A stretch of DNA of 41,430 bases from Clostridiales bacterium. Lineage in GTDB: Bacteria; Bacillota; Clostridia; Christensenellales; Borkfalkiaceae. A program made the translations under genes and the position numbers. Below, piece by piece: positions 1 through 8,600 of this stretch (the first letter of the stretch is position 1; each line of letters starts with the position of its first letter). Location: NCBI GenBank assembly GCA_022508265.1, contig JAFLVP010000011.1:7671-49100 (forward strand), written 5' to 3'. Under the pieces are notes generated by a model. It had not been told where the DNA came from, searched no databases, and saw only the letters and a program-made list of their open reading frames with translations.

Positions 1-8
1 TATTGTGA

Positions 9-14
9 TATAAT
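9..14 (+). promoter_or_regulatory. -10 box of promoter for the aldo/keto reductase operon
   Basis: A perfect TATAAT lies 19 bp upstream of the first ATG, followed by an AAGGAG ribosome binding site at about 22-27. The -35 box would fall outside the window, so only half of the promoter can be seen. Confidence 0.6.
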
Positions 15-33
15 CGTCTTTAAGGAGTAAGAA

Positions 34-1146
34 ATGAAATTTGATAACGTACATAAAAATTTCGGTTTCGGCTGTATGCGCTTGCCCATGAAGGGCGGCG
101 AAGTTGACTATGCCGAGTTCAATAAAATGATTGACGCGTTCATTGAAAACGGCTTCAATTATTTCGATACGGCGCACGGCTATCTGCAAGGTAAAAGCGA
201 AATTGCCTTGCGCGACTGCCTTGTAAAGCGCTATCCGCGTGATAAATATATTTTCACCAACAAGCTGACGAATTTCTTTTTCAAGACGGAAGCGGATGTT
301 CGCCCGTTCTTTGAAAGTCAGCTTAAAATCTGCGGCGTGGATTATTTCGATTTCTATTTAATGCACGCACAGTCAAAAGAGAATTTTGCAATGTTTAAGC
401 GTTGCCGCGCCTACGAACAGGCGTTGGAGTTCAAGAAAGAGGGGAAAATTCGGCACTTCGGAATTTCCTTCCACGATACGGCGGAAGTGTTGGAACAGAT
501 ACTTTCCGAATATCCGCAGATTGAAGTAGTGCAAATTCAACTCAATTACATTGACTATGACGATCCCGCCGTTCAATCTCGCAAATGCTTGGAGGTCTGC
601 AATAAGTACAACAAGCCCGTTATAATTATGGAGCCTGTAAAGGGCGGAAATCTCGTCAATCTACCCGAAGCGGCAAAAAAATATTTTGAGCAACTCGGCA
701 CGGCAAGTCCCGCAAGCTATGCAATCCGCTATGCGGCAGGCTGTGAAGGCGTGTTTATGGTGCTTTCGGGTATGAGCAATATGGCGCAAATGAGCGACAA
801 TATCTCTTATATGAAGGATTTTAAGCCGTTGAGCGAAAGAGAAATGCAAGCTGTAAATAATGTGTGTGCGGTATTTAAGGGAATGAATTTAATTGCCTGC
901 ACCGCTTGCCGTTACTGCACGGACTGCTGTCCGAAGAAGATATCCATCCCCGATTTGTTTGCGTGCATGAATACCAAAAACATTTATCACGATTGGAACG
1001 CAGATTACTATTACAAAGAGGTACATACCAAAAACGGCGGCAAGGCTTCGGAATGTATCGCCTGCGGCAAGTGCGAAAAGGCTTGCCCCCAGCATTTGCC
1101 GATAAGAAATTTATTAAAAGACGTGGCAAAGGAGTTTGAACGCTGA
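34..1146 (+). CDS. Aldo/keto reductase with C-terminal 2x[4Fe-4S] ferredoxin domain
   Basis: This is a 370-residue cytoplasmic oxidoreductase. Residues 1 to about 270 form an aldo/keto reductase barrel. The usual tetrad is visible: Asp and Tyr in FDTAHGY, Lys in FTNKLTN and His in LMHAQ. The tail carries two cluster motifs, Cys289/292/295/299 followed by Pro and Cys341/344/347/351 followed by Pro, as in bacterial ferredoxins. Proteins of this architecture are common in anaerobic Firmicutes, but their substrates are mostly unknown. The tail suggests electron exchange with ferredoxin rather than, or as well as, NADPH; that is inference. The start has AAGGAG 6 bp upstream. The stop TGA shares its A with the ATG of the next gene, so the two reductases are translationally coupled. 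Confidence 0.93.
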   Translation: MKFDNVHKNFGFGCMRLPMKGGEVDYAEFNKMIDAFIENGFNYFDTAHGYLQGKSEIALRDCLVKRYPRDKYIFTNKLTNFFFKTEADVRPFFESQLKICGVDYFDFYLMHAQSKENFAMFKRCRAYEQALEFKKEGKIRHFGISFHDTAEVLEQILSEYPQIEVVQIQLNYIDYDDPAVQSRKCLEVCNKYNKPVIIMEPVKGGNLVNLPEAAKKYFEQLGTASPASYAIRYAAGCEGVFMVLSGMSNMAQMSDNISYMKDFKPLSEREMQAVNNVCAVFKGMNLIACTACRYCTDCCPKKISIPDLFACMNTKNIYHDWNADYYYKEVHTKNGGKASECIACGKCEKACPQHLPIRNLLKDVAKEFER

Positions 1147-2252
1147 TGGAATACAGAAAACTGCCGCACGGCAACGAAGAGATTTCAACGCTCGGACTCG
1201 GAATGGGCGGCATTCAGAAATGTTCGCCTGAAGAACTGCAAGCGGTTATCGAAAGAGCAATAGACCACGGCGTAAACTTTTTCGATTTGTGCGCAGGCGG
1301 AAAGAACGTGTACGAGCCGTTTGGCAAGGCAATAAAAGGCAAGCGCGATAAAGTTTATTTTCAGCTCCATTTCGGCGCAGTCTATAAGGAAAACGGTGAG
1401 TATGGCTGGTCGAGAGATTTGAACGCTATCAAAAGCACGTTTGATTGGGAGTTGAAAGCTCTTGGAACTGATTACGTGGACTTCGGTTTTCTTCACTGTA
1501 TAGACGAGGACAGCGATTTCGAGGACATAAAAAATAACGGTATTTTTGATTACGTTAAAGATCTGAAGGAGCGCAAAATCGTAAGACATATCGGTTTTTC
1601 CTCGCACACGCCGAGCGTTGCTCACAAGGTCATAGACACGGGTTTAATTGATTTATTTATGTTTTCAATCAACCCCGCTTACGATTTGGAGTGCGGCGAC
1701 GAATACGGAATAGGCTCGACTAATGAGCGCGCCGAACTTTTACGCCGTTGCGAGGCGGAAGGGATAGGCGTTACGGTAATGAAGCCTTTTCACGGCGGAC
1801 AGCTTTTAAGCGAAAACACCTCTCCGTTCAAGCAAGCTCTTACAAAAAATCAATGTATTCAATATTGCCTTGACCGTCCTGCGGTTCTTGCGGTTGTGCC
1901 GGGAGTAAGGAATCTCAACGATTTATTTGAACTGTTAAAATATCCCGCATCTTCAAGCGAGGAGCGCGATTATTCGGTTATAGGTAAATTCACGCCCGAA
2001 TCGGCGGTGGGTAACTGCGTTTACTGCAATCACTGTCAGCCCTGCCCTGCCGGTATTGATATCGGTATCGTCAACAAGTATTACGATTTATCGCTTGCAG
2101 GGGACAAAATGGCGCATAACCACTACGATAAGCTCGCAGTAAAAGCGGACGCCTGTTTAAAATGCGGTCATTGCGATAGGCGGTGTCCTTTCAAAGTAAA
2201 ACAGCAAAATAAAATGAAAACAATCGCCGAATACTTCGGCAAAGGAGTTTAA
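1146..2252 (+). CDS. Second ferredoxin-tailed aldo/keto reductase, with atypical active site
   Basis: This 368-residue protein has the same architecture as the gene before it. The tail carries Cys291/294/297/300 and Cys337/340/343/347. The first motif is C-x2-C-x2-C-x2-C-P, one residue shorter than the usual last spacing. The barrel is more diverged: the Asp survives in FFDLCAGG and a His in FLHCIDE, but the strand that normally carries the catalytic Lys reads VYFQLHFG and has no Lys. It may therefore use a different chemistry or serve as a partner subunit. It overlaps the upstream stop by one base. An AAAGGAG near its own 3' end serves the next gene. Family assignment is firm; substrate is unknown. 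Confidence 0.9.
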   Translation: MEYRKLPHGNEEISTLGLGMGGIQKCSPEELQAVIERAIDHGVNFFDLCAGGKNVYEPFGKAIKGKRDKVYFQLHFGAVYKENGEYGWSRDLNAIKSTFDWELKALGTDYVDFGFLHCIDEDSDFEDIKNNGIFDYVKDLKERKIVRHIGFSSHTPSVAHKVIDTGLIDLFMFSINPAYDLECGDEYGIGSTNERAELLRRCEAEGIGVTVMKPFHGGQLLSENTSPFKQALTKNQCIQYCLDRPAVLAVVPGVRNLNDLFELLKYPASSSEERDYSVIGKFTPESAVGNCVYCNHCQPCPAGIDIGIVNKYYDLSLAGDKMAHNHYDKLAVKADACLKCGHCDRRCPFKVKQQNKMKTIAEYFGKGV

Positions 2253-2254
2253 AT

Positions 2255-2836
2255 ATGATTGAAAACGTTTTAGTCAGAAAGAACCTTTCTTTGAAAGTAA
2301 AGATTACGGTTAAAAGCCTTATATCAGCAGGAATTGTCGCCCTTGCGGTAATATTGCCGCAGCTCGTTCACTTGATTGCAGGACAGCCGGGCGGCGTTCA
2401 ATGGCTTCCCATGTATTTGCCCGTACTTATCGGCGGTTGCCTTTTAGGTTGGGCTTGGGGATTGGGCGTCGGTATCGCCTCACCCGTCGTCAGCTTTTTA
2501 ATTACGCTTGCTTTCGGCAACCCTATGCCTGCACTTGCAAGGCTTCCCTTTATGATGGCAGAGCTTGCAGTGTTCGCCGCAGTTTCGGGATTGTTCTCCA
2601 AAAAGATTGCCGCAAACGGCTGGATGGCGTTCCCTGCAGTTCTTCTTGCGCAGGTATCGGGCAGAGCTGTGTTTATGTTGCTCGTACTTATCTTCCAATC
2701 CGTGACGCCGTTTACGCCTGCGCTTATCTGGTCGCAGATTCAAACGGGACTTTTAGGGTTAGTTTTGCAGGCAGTAATCGTTCCGTTTATAATAATGGGC
2801 TTGAAACTACTTTTAGACAGGGATAAAAATGACTGA
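2255..2836 (+). CDS. ECF-type transporter S component (substrate-binding membrane protein)
   Basis: A very hydrophobic 193-residue protein with about six predicted membrane segments and a short basic N-terminus. Its pattern, including an aromatic/Pro-Met loop (WLPMYLPVLIGG) after the first segment and Gly-rich helices, fits S components of energy-coupling factor transporters, which bind a vitamin or related small molecule and use a shared EcfAAT module encoded elsewhere. No ATPase or T component is seen here. AAAGGAG lies 7 bp upstream of the ATG, 2 bp after the reductase stop. The operon context suggests that the imported compound, or a cofactor made from it, is linked to the two Fe-S reductases, but the substrate cannot be read from sequence. 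Confidence 0.75.
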   Translation: MIENVLVRKNLSLKVKITVKSLISAGIVALAVILPQLVHLIAGQPGGVQWLPMYLPVLIGGCLLGWAWGLGVGIASPVVSFLITLAFGNPMPALARLPFMMAELAVFAAVSGLFSKKIAANGWMAFPAVLLAQVSGRAVFMLLVLIFQSVTPFTPALIWSQIQTGLLGLVLQAVIVPFIIMGLKLLLDRDKND

Positions 2837-3251
2837 TTTACAGACGGCGAAAAACAACCTCGAAGGGCATACTGTTTGTCTTTGCAAGGACGGCAAATGC
2901 CTTTTCAGCGAAAAGCGCGGCATTGCGCCGATGATGGATTTCATTGCGGACGGCGTTGACCTTTCGGGCTATTCGGTTGCGGATTTGGTAGTGGGCAAAG
3001 CGGCGGCTCTGCTTTTTGTGAAGTGCGGTATCAAAAGAGTTTTTGCGAAAACGATTTCCGAACACGCAAAAAGGGTGCTTGAATTGTACGGTGTGGACTA
3101 CGAGTATGATTCGCTTACCGAAAAGATTATAAACCGCGACGGGACGGATATATGCCCTATGGAAAAAGCGGTGTTGGGTTGTGACGACGTTGAAGAAGCG
3201 TATTTGATTTTGCAAAACAAGTTAAACGATTTGAGGAATAAAAACATATAA
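2829..3251 (+). CDS. DUF1893 family protein
   Basis: A 140-residue soluble protein matching the DUF1893 family by its overall pattern: an N-terminal strand with a Gly-Lys-rich loop (CLCKDGKCLFSEKRGI), a central DLVVGKAAALLF segment, and a C-terminal CPMEKAVLG motif. The family has a cytidine deaminase-like fold, and I know of no assigned reaction. The start overlaps the last 8 bases of the S-component gene and is preceded by AGGG. It is the last gene of the operon; a strong hairpin terminator follows 15 bp after the stop. A role with the transporter or reductases is implied only by position. Confidence 0.8.
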   Translation: MTDLQTAKNNLEGHTVCLCKDGKCLFSEKRGIAPMMDFIADGVDLSGYSVADLVVGKAAALLFVKCGIKRVFAKTISEHAKRVLELYGVDYEYDSLTEKIINRDGTDICPMEKAVLGCDDVEEAYLILQNKLNDLRNKNI

Positions 3252-3266
3252 TAGTAAGGTAAGATT

Positions 3267-3296
3267 AAAAGGCTCTGCCGTGTGCAGAGCCTTTTT
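3267..3296. terminator. Bidirectional intrinsic terminator between convergent genes
   Basis: An inverted repeat (AAAAGGCTCTGC and its complement) with a short loop has a T-run on the right and an A-run on the left, so it can stop the DUF1893 operon and the leftward P-loop kinase operon. Confidence 0.88.
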
Positions 3297-3325
3297 TGCA
3301 TGACGTAATTTATGATGAATTGAGT

Positions 3326-3838
3326 CTATAAATCAATATCAACTTTGTATTCGTTATCAATCAGAATATAGTTCAATCCGTATTGTTTGCACGTTTGCAA
3401 ATTGAGTTCGTTGTCCTTAATCAACTCTTCCTGAGTTATGTCGCTGCTCACAAGTCGTTTTTCAATTGCGCTTTCATTAGCCAAAATTTCAGCAAAATTA
3501 TTTTGTATGTAGCGCTTGCTCATTATAAGGCAATAAAACTTGATTTCAGCCAAATACTCCTTTGTAAAATCCTTTTGCCAATCGAACGGGATATAGCAGC
3601 CCTCGACAATCAGATTCTGTCCGTTCTCAATCGCCGTTTTAACTATTTCCTTAACTATCGACCAAAGATAAGGCGTAAGGTTCTCGTCATCGAAAACGCT
3701 TAAGTCCATCTTGCCGCTTCTTATAAGCCCCATTTTCAAGTGGTCGAGGGAGAGGTAGGGAAATTTATATTTTTCCAATAACCGCTGGGCAAGCGCAGTT
3801 TTTCCCGTATGCGTCGTGCCGGCTATCAATATTATCAT
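3326..3838 (-). CDS. P-loop NTP-binding kinase-like protein (AAA_33 / adenylate-kinase type)
   Basis: A 170-residue protein with an N-terminal Walker A motif, GTTHTGKTAL, directly after a short beta strand. This is the layout of small P-loop kinases such as 2-phosphoglycerate kinase-like, shikimate kinase-like or zeta-toxin-like proteins. A hydrophobic strand ending in an acidic residue (NLIVEGCYIP) probably supplies the second metal-binding site. The substrate is unknown. The start has GGAG 11 bp upstream, which is rather far. It is the last gene of a leftward run and ends in TAG at a shared terminator. No antitoxin-like partner is obvious, although a 40-residue microprotein lies immediately upstream. 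Confidence 0.75.
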   Translation of the reverse strand: MIILIAGTTHTGKTALAQRLLEKYKFPYLSLDHLKMGLIRSGKMDLSVFDDENLTPYLWSIVKEIVKTAIENGQNLIVEGCYIPFDWQKDFTKEYLAEIKFYCLIMSKRYIQNNFAEILANESAIEKRLVSSDITQEELIKDNELNLQTCKQYGLNYILIDNEYKVDIDL

Positions 3839-3869
3839 AAATAAGAAATCTCCGCTGAATTGAAATTAT

Positions 3870-3992
3870 CTAATCATCGCGCGTGCAACTTTCCGTGAGT
3901 CGTACCAACTTTTGATAGTATGTACACCAACACAAAAAGAAGTCAGCTGTTCGTTGGCAATAAGGGCAGTTAGAGCAGCTATACGTTGTCAT
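3870..3992 (-). CDS. 40-residue cysteine-rich microprotein
   Basis: This short reading frame starts inside the last codons of the 108-residue gene (14-nt overlap, different frame). It has an excellent ribosome binding site, AAAGGAG, 7 bp before its ATG. The product has six cysteines: an N-terminal C-x2-C-x2-C group (SCSNCPYC), a C-x-C pair (LCWC) and one near the C-terminus. This resembles a tiny metal- or thiol-binding module, with no signal peptide or membrane segment. It ends in TAG 31 bp before the P-loop kinase. I recognise no named family. The overlap plus strong ribosome binding site is the main evidence that it is translated. Confidence 0.62.
   Translation of the reverse strand: MTTYSCSNCPYCQRTADFFLCWCTYYQKLVRLTESCTRDD
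3890..3906. repeat. 17-bp direct repeat, copy 1 (partner at 4281-4297)
   Basis: The string TTTCCGTGAGTCGTACC occurs here and again at 4281-4297. Both copies lie in leftward reading frames and encode Val-Arg-Leu-Thr-Glu, once near the C-terminus of the microprotein and once at the N-terminus of the 108-residue protein. Confidence 0.8.
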
Positions 3993-4305
3993 TGTCAATC
4001 TCCTTTGCCCAAATGAGCAGGTTGGTAGGGAATACATTTTTGTGGCCGTTGATATTGACGAGTATAAATTCGAGCTGTTCATATCCGTTCACATTGATTA
4101 CTATTGCACCCTGATAATTCAGCTTGAATTTGCTGTCGTGAAATATGTCGGTTTCTTCCATGTCGCCTTTGAATAGCGTTTCAATCAACAAGTTGCGTAG
4201 TTCTTTGTGCTTTTTGCAATCGAAGTAGCCGAGTTCACGCAGCTGTCTTGTAATTGCCTTCTTGTCGGCTGTTCTGATGATTTCCGTGAGTCGTACCGAT
4301 GTCAT
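3979..4305 (-). CDS. Hypothetical 108-residue protein
   Basis: A small soluble protein with no signal peptide. The N-terminal third is charged and helical (ADKKAITRQLRELG), and the rest looks like alternating strands (GAIVINVNGYEQLEFILVNING). I do not recognise the family. The ribosome binding site is weak (GGGG about 11 bp upstream). It lies 23 bp downstream of the CsaA gene on the same strand, and its end overlaps the microprotein start, so the two are probably translated together. Confidence 0.65.
   Translation of the reverse strand: MTSVRLTEIIRTADKKAITRQLRELGYFDCKKHKELRNLLIETLFKGDMEETDIFHDSKFKLNYQGAIVINVNGYEQLEFILVNINGHKNVFPTNLLIWAKEIDNDNV
4281..4297. repeat. 17-bp direct repeat, copy 2
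   Basis: Identical to 3890-3906, within codons 4-9 of the 108-residue gene. Confidence 0.8.
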
Positions 4306-4328
4306 ATTTTATTTACCCCGCTTTTTTG

Positions 4329-4658
4329 TCAGCCTAGCTTATCGCCGTTGTCAACGGGTTTATCGGGCGTGATAAGAACAACGCCGCCGTTGCTGTATGT
4401 GCCCAAGACAAGCACTTCCGACATAAAATCCGCAATTTGCCTCGGCGGGAAATTGACTACGGCTAAGACTTGTTTGCCAATGAGCTCGTTCGCCGAATAA
4501 CGCTCGGTAATCTGCGCGGAAGATTTTTTAATGCCTATTTCCTTGCCGAAATCAATCTTTAACTTATACGCCGGCTTTTTGGCTTTTTCGAAAACTTCGG
4601 CTTCAATCACCGTGCCGACCCGTATATCCAATTTTAAGAAATCATCAAAAATAGCCAT
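4329..4658 (-). CDS. csaA: CsaA-like tRNA-binding domain protein
   Basis: This 109-residue protein is a stand-alone tRNA-binding OB-fold of the CsaA type. Typical landmarks are FLKLDIRVGTVIEAE at the N-terminus, the KIDFGKEIGIKKSSAQIT segment, and the VNFPPRQIADFMSEVLVLG motif. CsaA has been described as a chaperone with export-related activity and binds tRNA; the cellular role in this organism is not shown. Length matches the family. The ATG is only 2 bp from the stop of the preceding dehydrogenase frame, so the two were built as one translation unit. That matters because the dehydrogenase carries an internal stop, which may lower CsaA expression. Confidence 0.9.
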   Translation of the reverse strand: MAIFDDFLKLDIRVGTVIEAEVFEKAKKPAYKLKIDFGKEIGIKKSSAQITERYSANELIGKQVLAVVNFPPRQIADFMSEVLVLGTYSNGGVVLITPDKPVDNGDKLG

Positions 4659-4660
4659 TT

Positions 4661-5368
4661 TTATTCTTCAAACTTCCAGCCGTGGTCGCCGTGGTAAATC
4701 ATCAGCTTGGTCATTCCACCATCGATAGTTATATTTTCGCCGGTGATAAAGCCCGACTTGTCCGAGCAGAGGTAGAGGACCATGTTCGCAATGTCGAGCG
4801 GATTGCCCACTCTGCCCGCGGGATGTTGATTCGCGTCCGCACCTTCGTAGACCGCAAATTCCCTGTCAATCTAGCCGTGGGGAATGGAGTTCACTCGCAC
4901 CTTGCCCGCAAGAGAAATGGCGAGTGCGTGAGTTAAAGCATGTATGCCGCCCTTTGCCGCGGTATAGCTTTCAGACTGGGGCTGACTCTGTCTGTCGCGC
5001 GTGGACGAAATATTGACTATACTCGCGTCCGTGTTGAAATAGGGCAGGAACAGTTTTGTGAGGTAGAACGGAGCTGTTACGCCGACGTCCAGAGCGTAGC
5101 GGAACTCATCGAAGGTGCATTTGTCAATGCCTTTGAAGAGGGGTATGGCGTTGTTTATCAGATAGTCCACGTGCCCGTAATCTTTAATAACTTTTTGTGC
5201 GAATGCTTCAAGCGTTGCCTTGTCGGCAATGTCGCCTTTAAAGTAGTCGTTGTCGAGTATGTCGATTACGCAGACCTTCGCACCATGCGCTTCGAATTGT
5301 TCTTTAATGCACTTGCCAATGCCTTTCGCGCCGCCCGTAACGACGACAATCTTGTCCTTGAATTCCAT
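4661..5368 (-). pseudogene. Short-chain dehydrogenase/reductase interrupted by one in-frame TAG
   Basis: The frame from the ATG at 5368 to the TAA at 4661-4663 encodes a complete classical SDR of about 235 residues. It has the TGGAKGIG cofactor loop, NNA motif, active-site Ser in NISSTRD and YTAAK catalytic pair. Residue 166 is a TAG codon at 4871-4873. It lies in the sequence VRVNSIPHG-stop-ID, where the family normally has VNSIxPGWI, so the change is most simply TGG (Trp) to TAG. Beyond it the frame continues intact for 69 codons (NPLDIANMVLYLCS, then GFITGENITIDGGM), the usual SDR C-terminus. Either a recent nonsense mutation, a sequencing error or readthrough is possible. Truncation at 165 residues would remove the substrate-loop region. 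Confidence 0.85.
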
Positions 5369-5677
5369 AGTAGCTCCGAAAAGTTTTTTACTATTTTACC
5401 ATTTATAAAGTAAATTTGCAAGATAAGTTAGAGGTATAAATATTGAGTAGAAATTTGCCGATTTTTGTAACAAAGAACTGTTCAAAATCGTCTTAATATT
5501 AAAAGTAATAAAAATGTGTATGATTTTCTTATCAATTCATTACTCATGATAATTTTAGGCTGTATTAAACCGATAGTGTTAGATTTTACTGTGACCAGCT
5601 GATGATGTAATAAATAAAAGTACTAAACGAAAATATAATTTAAAAATATGTTTGATTTAAATTTTAACGAGGGAAAT
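5369..5677. other. AT-rich intergenic stretch before the NACHT gene
   Basis: No gene is visible in these 309 bases. The base composition changes abruptly to AT-rich compared with the left side, matching the NACHT gene that follows, so this is probably the left edge of an acquired segment. No tRNA, integrase or clear direct-repeat border was found. Confidence 0.6.
5634..5639 (+). promoter_or_regulatory. Possible -10 box for the NACHT gene
   Basis: TATAAT lies 39 bp upstream of the ATG at 5678. The -35 position is poor (TAAATA at 5611-5616), so this would be a weak or activated promoter. Confidence 0.35.
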
Positions 5678-8600
5678 ATGCATTACGAATTAACAAGACT
5701 TAGTAGCTACACGTTTGAAAAAATGATTCAGTCACTCTGCCAAAAAATTCTTGGTAACGGTGTCAAAATTTTTGGCTCAGGACCTGACGGACAAAGGGAG
5801 GCAACGTTTGAAGGCAAAGCCGCTTATCCAGGGAAAGATGAAATGTGGGAGGGGTATTGGGTAATTCAAGTAAAATTCAAAAGCGCAACCACCAAAGAAA
5901 AAGATTACGAATGGATTAGGAAAAATTTTGTAGATGAAATGAAGGGTTTTATGGCAAAGAAAGCTGCCGATAAAAAAATCCCGGATAATTACCTGTTTTT
6001 TACTAATATTGTTTTGACCCCAAAAGAACAGACTGGCATTCACGATAAACTGAATAAACTTGCTCAAAATTATAAAGAGTTAATACCGAATATTAGTTTT
6101 ATCGGTTATGATGAAATATGCGCTCTTCTTGATAATAACAGAGATGTGGCAACGGCATATTCAAGCTTTATCTTGTCCGGGGACATTATATCTCTCTTAT
6201 ATAAGAATATAACAGACAGGGAAGTAAGAAATCATAAGGCTCTTTTGAGATATATTTCCACAGAGTTCAAAAACGATATGTATTCAAGGATGGAGCAAGC
6301 CGGTCAGTACACAGATGCCAAAGTTCTTGTAGATAAAGTATATATAGATTTAAACTTTGAATTCGACAATTTTCGTGCGCCGTTTGTTAGGCATACGATA
6401 GATGTGTCAAATAACTGTATGCGTGATTTTGGTTTTTCCAATAATGAAACCCGTCGCGTACAGTCAAAAAATCAGATTAGCACTACAAATAAATTTGTCT
6501 TGAAGGGCTCTGCGGGACAAGGTAAATCTACAGTATGTCAATTCTTATCTCAAATTTACAGGGCTGCCTTCTTCAAGCAGTATGCCGATTCGGAAGATGG
6601 GAATATTAAAGCATTTTTGGAAAGGTTAGAAACTGAAGAATTTCAATTGCCGGTATGTTGCCGAGTTCCGGTACGAATAGTTTTGAGATTATATTCGGGT
6701 TGGATAGAAGAACGCGAAAAGGCACATCAATCGGTTGATCTTATAGATTACATCATTCATATAATCAATGACGCTTCGTCCTTTGAATTTGAAAAGGACA
6801 TTTTGAGACTTTATTTTAAAAAATTCTCGTGGCTGTTTATCTTCGACGGCTTGGATGAAGTTCCGGAGACGTCCAACAGAAAAACTGTCATGCAGGGAAT
6901 TGAGAAATTTATGCAGATAGAGCTGGCGCAAGCTAATTGCGACAGCGTCTTTATTGCTACAACTAGACCGGAAGGATATGTAGGAGAATTCAAAGATACA
7001 AAATTTGCGCATCTTAATTTATCTCTTTTGGATGAAAAAGATTGCATGAAGTATCTTAATAAATTGTTGGATACTATTGCAAATAATGATTCCGATAAAA
7101 AAGAATATTTAAAGATTTTGGAAAAATCGTTAAAATCAGAACAGACGTCATATATGATGAAAACGCCGTTACAAGCAACAATAATGGCTATACTTGTCAG
7201 ATCGGGTGGGGAGCCGCCAAGAAACAAGTATACCTTATTTAAAGATTATTTTGATATTATTATTAAAAGAGAAAAGCAAAAATCGGTTGGAACCGTTTTA
7301 AACGAGTGTCAGGATATAATAGTAAAAATTTACAAATTGCTTGGTTTTGAGCTGCAGAGGAAATCTTCAACTACAGAGCGAAGCAATGCGTTGCTGTCAA
7401 AGAGTGAAATGGGACAGCTTATTGAGAAATACCTTGCAGATAAAGGTTACTGCCAATCAGATGATGGCTATTCAAAACTGCTGAAAGATATTTTTGATAT
7501 GATAGTTCTCAGAATAAATTTTGCGGCAGAAATCCAAGAGGACGGAATAGGCTTCAGTATTCGTTCTATGCAGGAATATCTTGCCGCCGAACATATAATT
7601 GTTGCTAATACCGATGAGTCTTTAAGAACAATATTATATGATATAGCTCAAAATTCATATTGGAAAAATACTTTTTCATTTCTTGTAGCGGGACTTGAAG
7701 AACAGCGCCCTCACATGTCTAACTATCTTGTGGATACAGTTCTTGCCGAACTTAACGGGAATAATTTGCCTCTTGACGAAGTATCATGTTCAAGCAGTAT
7801 AAAATGGGGTTCGCAGATTGCGTATTATTTATTGTTAGATAATACCTTTATTCACAATTTAAAGGTGGAAAATAAACTTTGCAAATATCTGGATGCATTT
7901 TGCGATCTCAATTACAGACCGGACTTAATCAGTCTCAACAACTTTACAGAGAACGCGCGGCGAGAATTTCATAAAATTTTGCTTAACAGAGCAAAAAGCG
8001 GCAAGGTAAATAACGGTTTCTATGAGTTGGTTGCCGTAGCCGCAAAGACGGGATATGATGATTTAAAAGATATTATTCTTGGGAATCCTGTTGAAGTGAT
8101 ACTTGCATATCACAGATTATATGGAAATTATGAGGAACCCTATATTATTGAACTTTTAAACTCCGTTTTTGAGCAAAATCCCGATGCCTTTGAAATCGAC
8201 TCAAACGATATTATTTATCTGATTTGTAAATTGAATAAAACGGAAGGTATCAAAAAGGCATTATTCAAATATGCGGTTATGCTTAGTATAGATTATCGAT
8301 ATAGGGGACAAATCAGCGCTTCGGCGGATAACATTTATATCAATTATTTCGGGTTCGAATTCAATTGTTTTTATCACTTATTGAATAATACTGATGAATT
8401 CAATATAAAAAATTTTGAAGGCAGAATTAATATTGGGCGCTGGGATGCAAAAAAAATGAGTAAGGTAATAAGTGTGGCTGAAAAGTATGATTTTAAGGCA
8501 CTATCTGAAATATTAAATTGCATATGTTCAAGCGATGCGGACAAATATATTGACTTAATATATAAATTGGATGAATATAAGGTAGATATTCAAAAATATA

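Noticed and set aside
1185-1625. Leftward 146-codon open frame inside the second aldo/keto reductase gene
   Set aside because: Antisense shadow of a gene with clear family motifs; no ribosome binding site and no recognisable product.
3326-3992. A zeta-toxin type toxin-antitoxin pair formed by the P-loop protein and the microprotein
   Set aside because: The P-loop protein lacks visible zeta-toxin signatures beyond Walker A, and the microprotein is cysteine-rich and unlike known epsilon antitoxins; the pairing is only positional.
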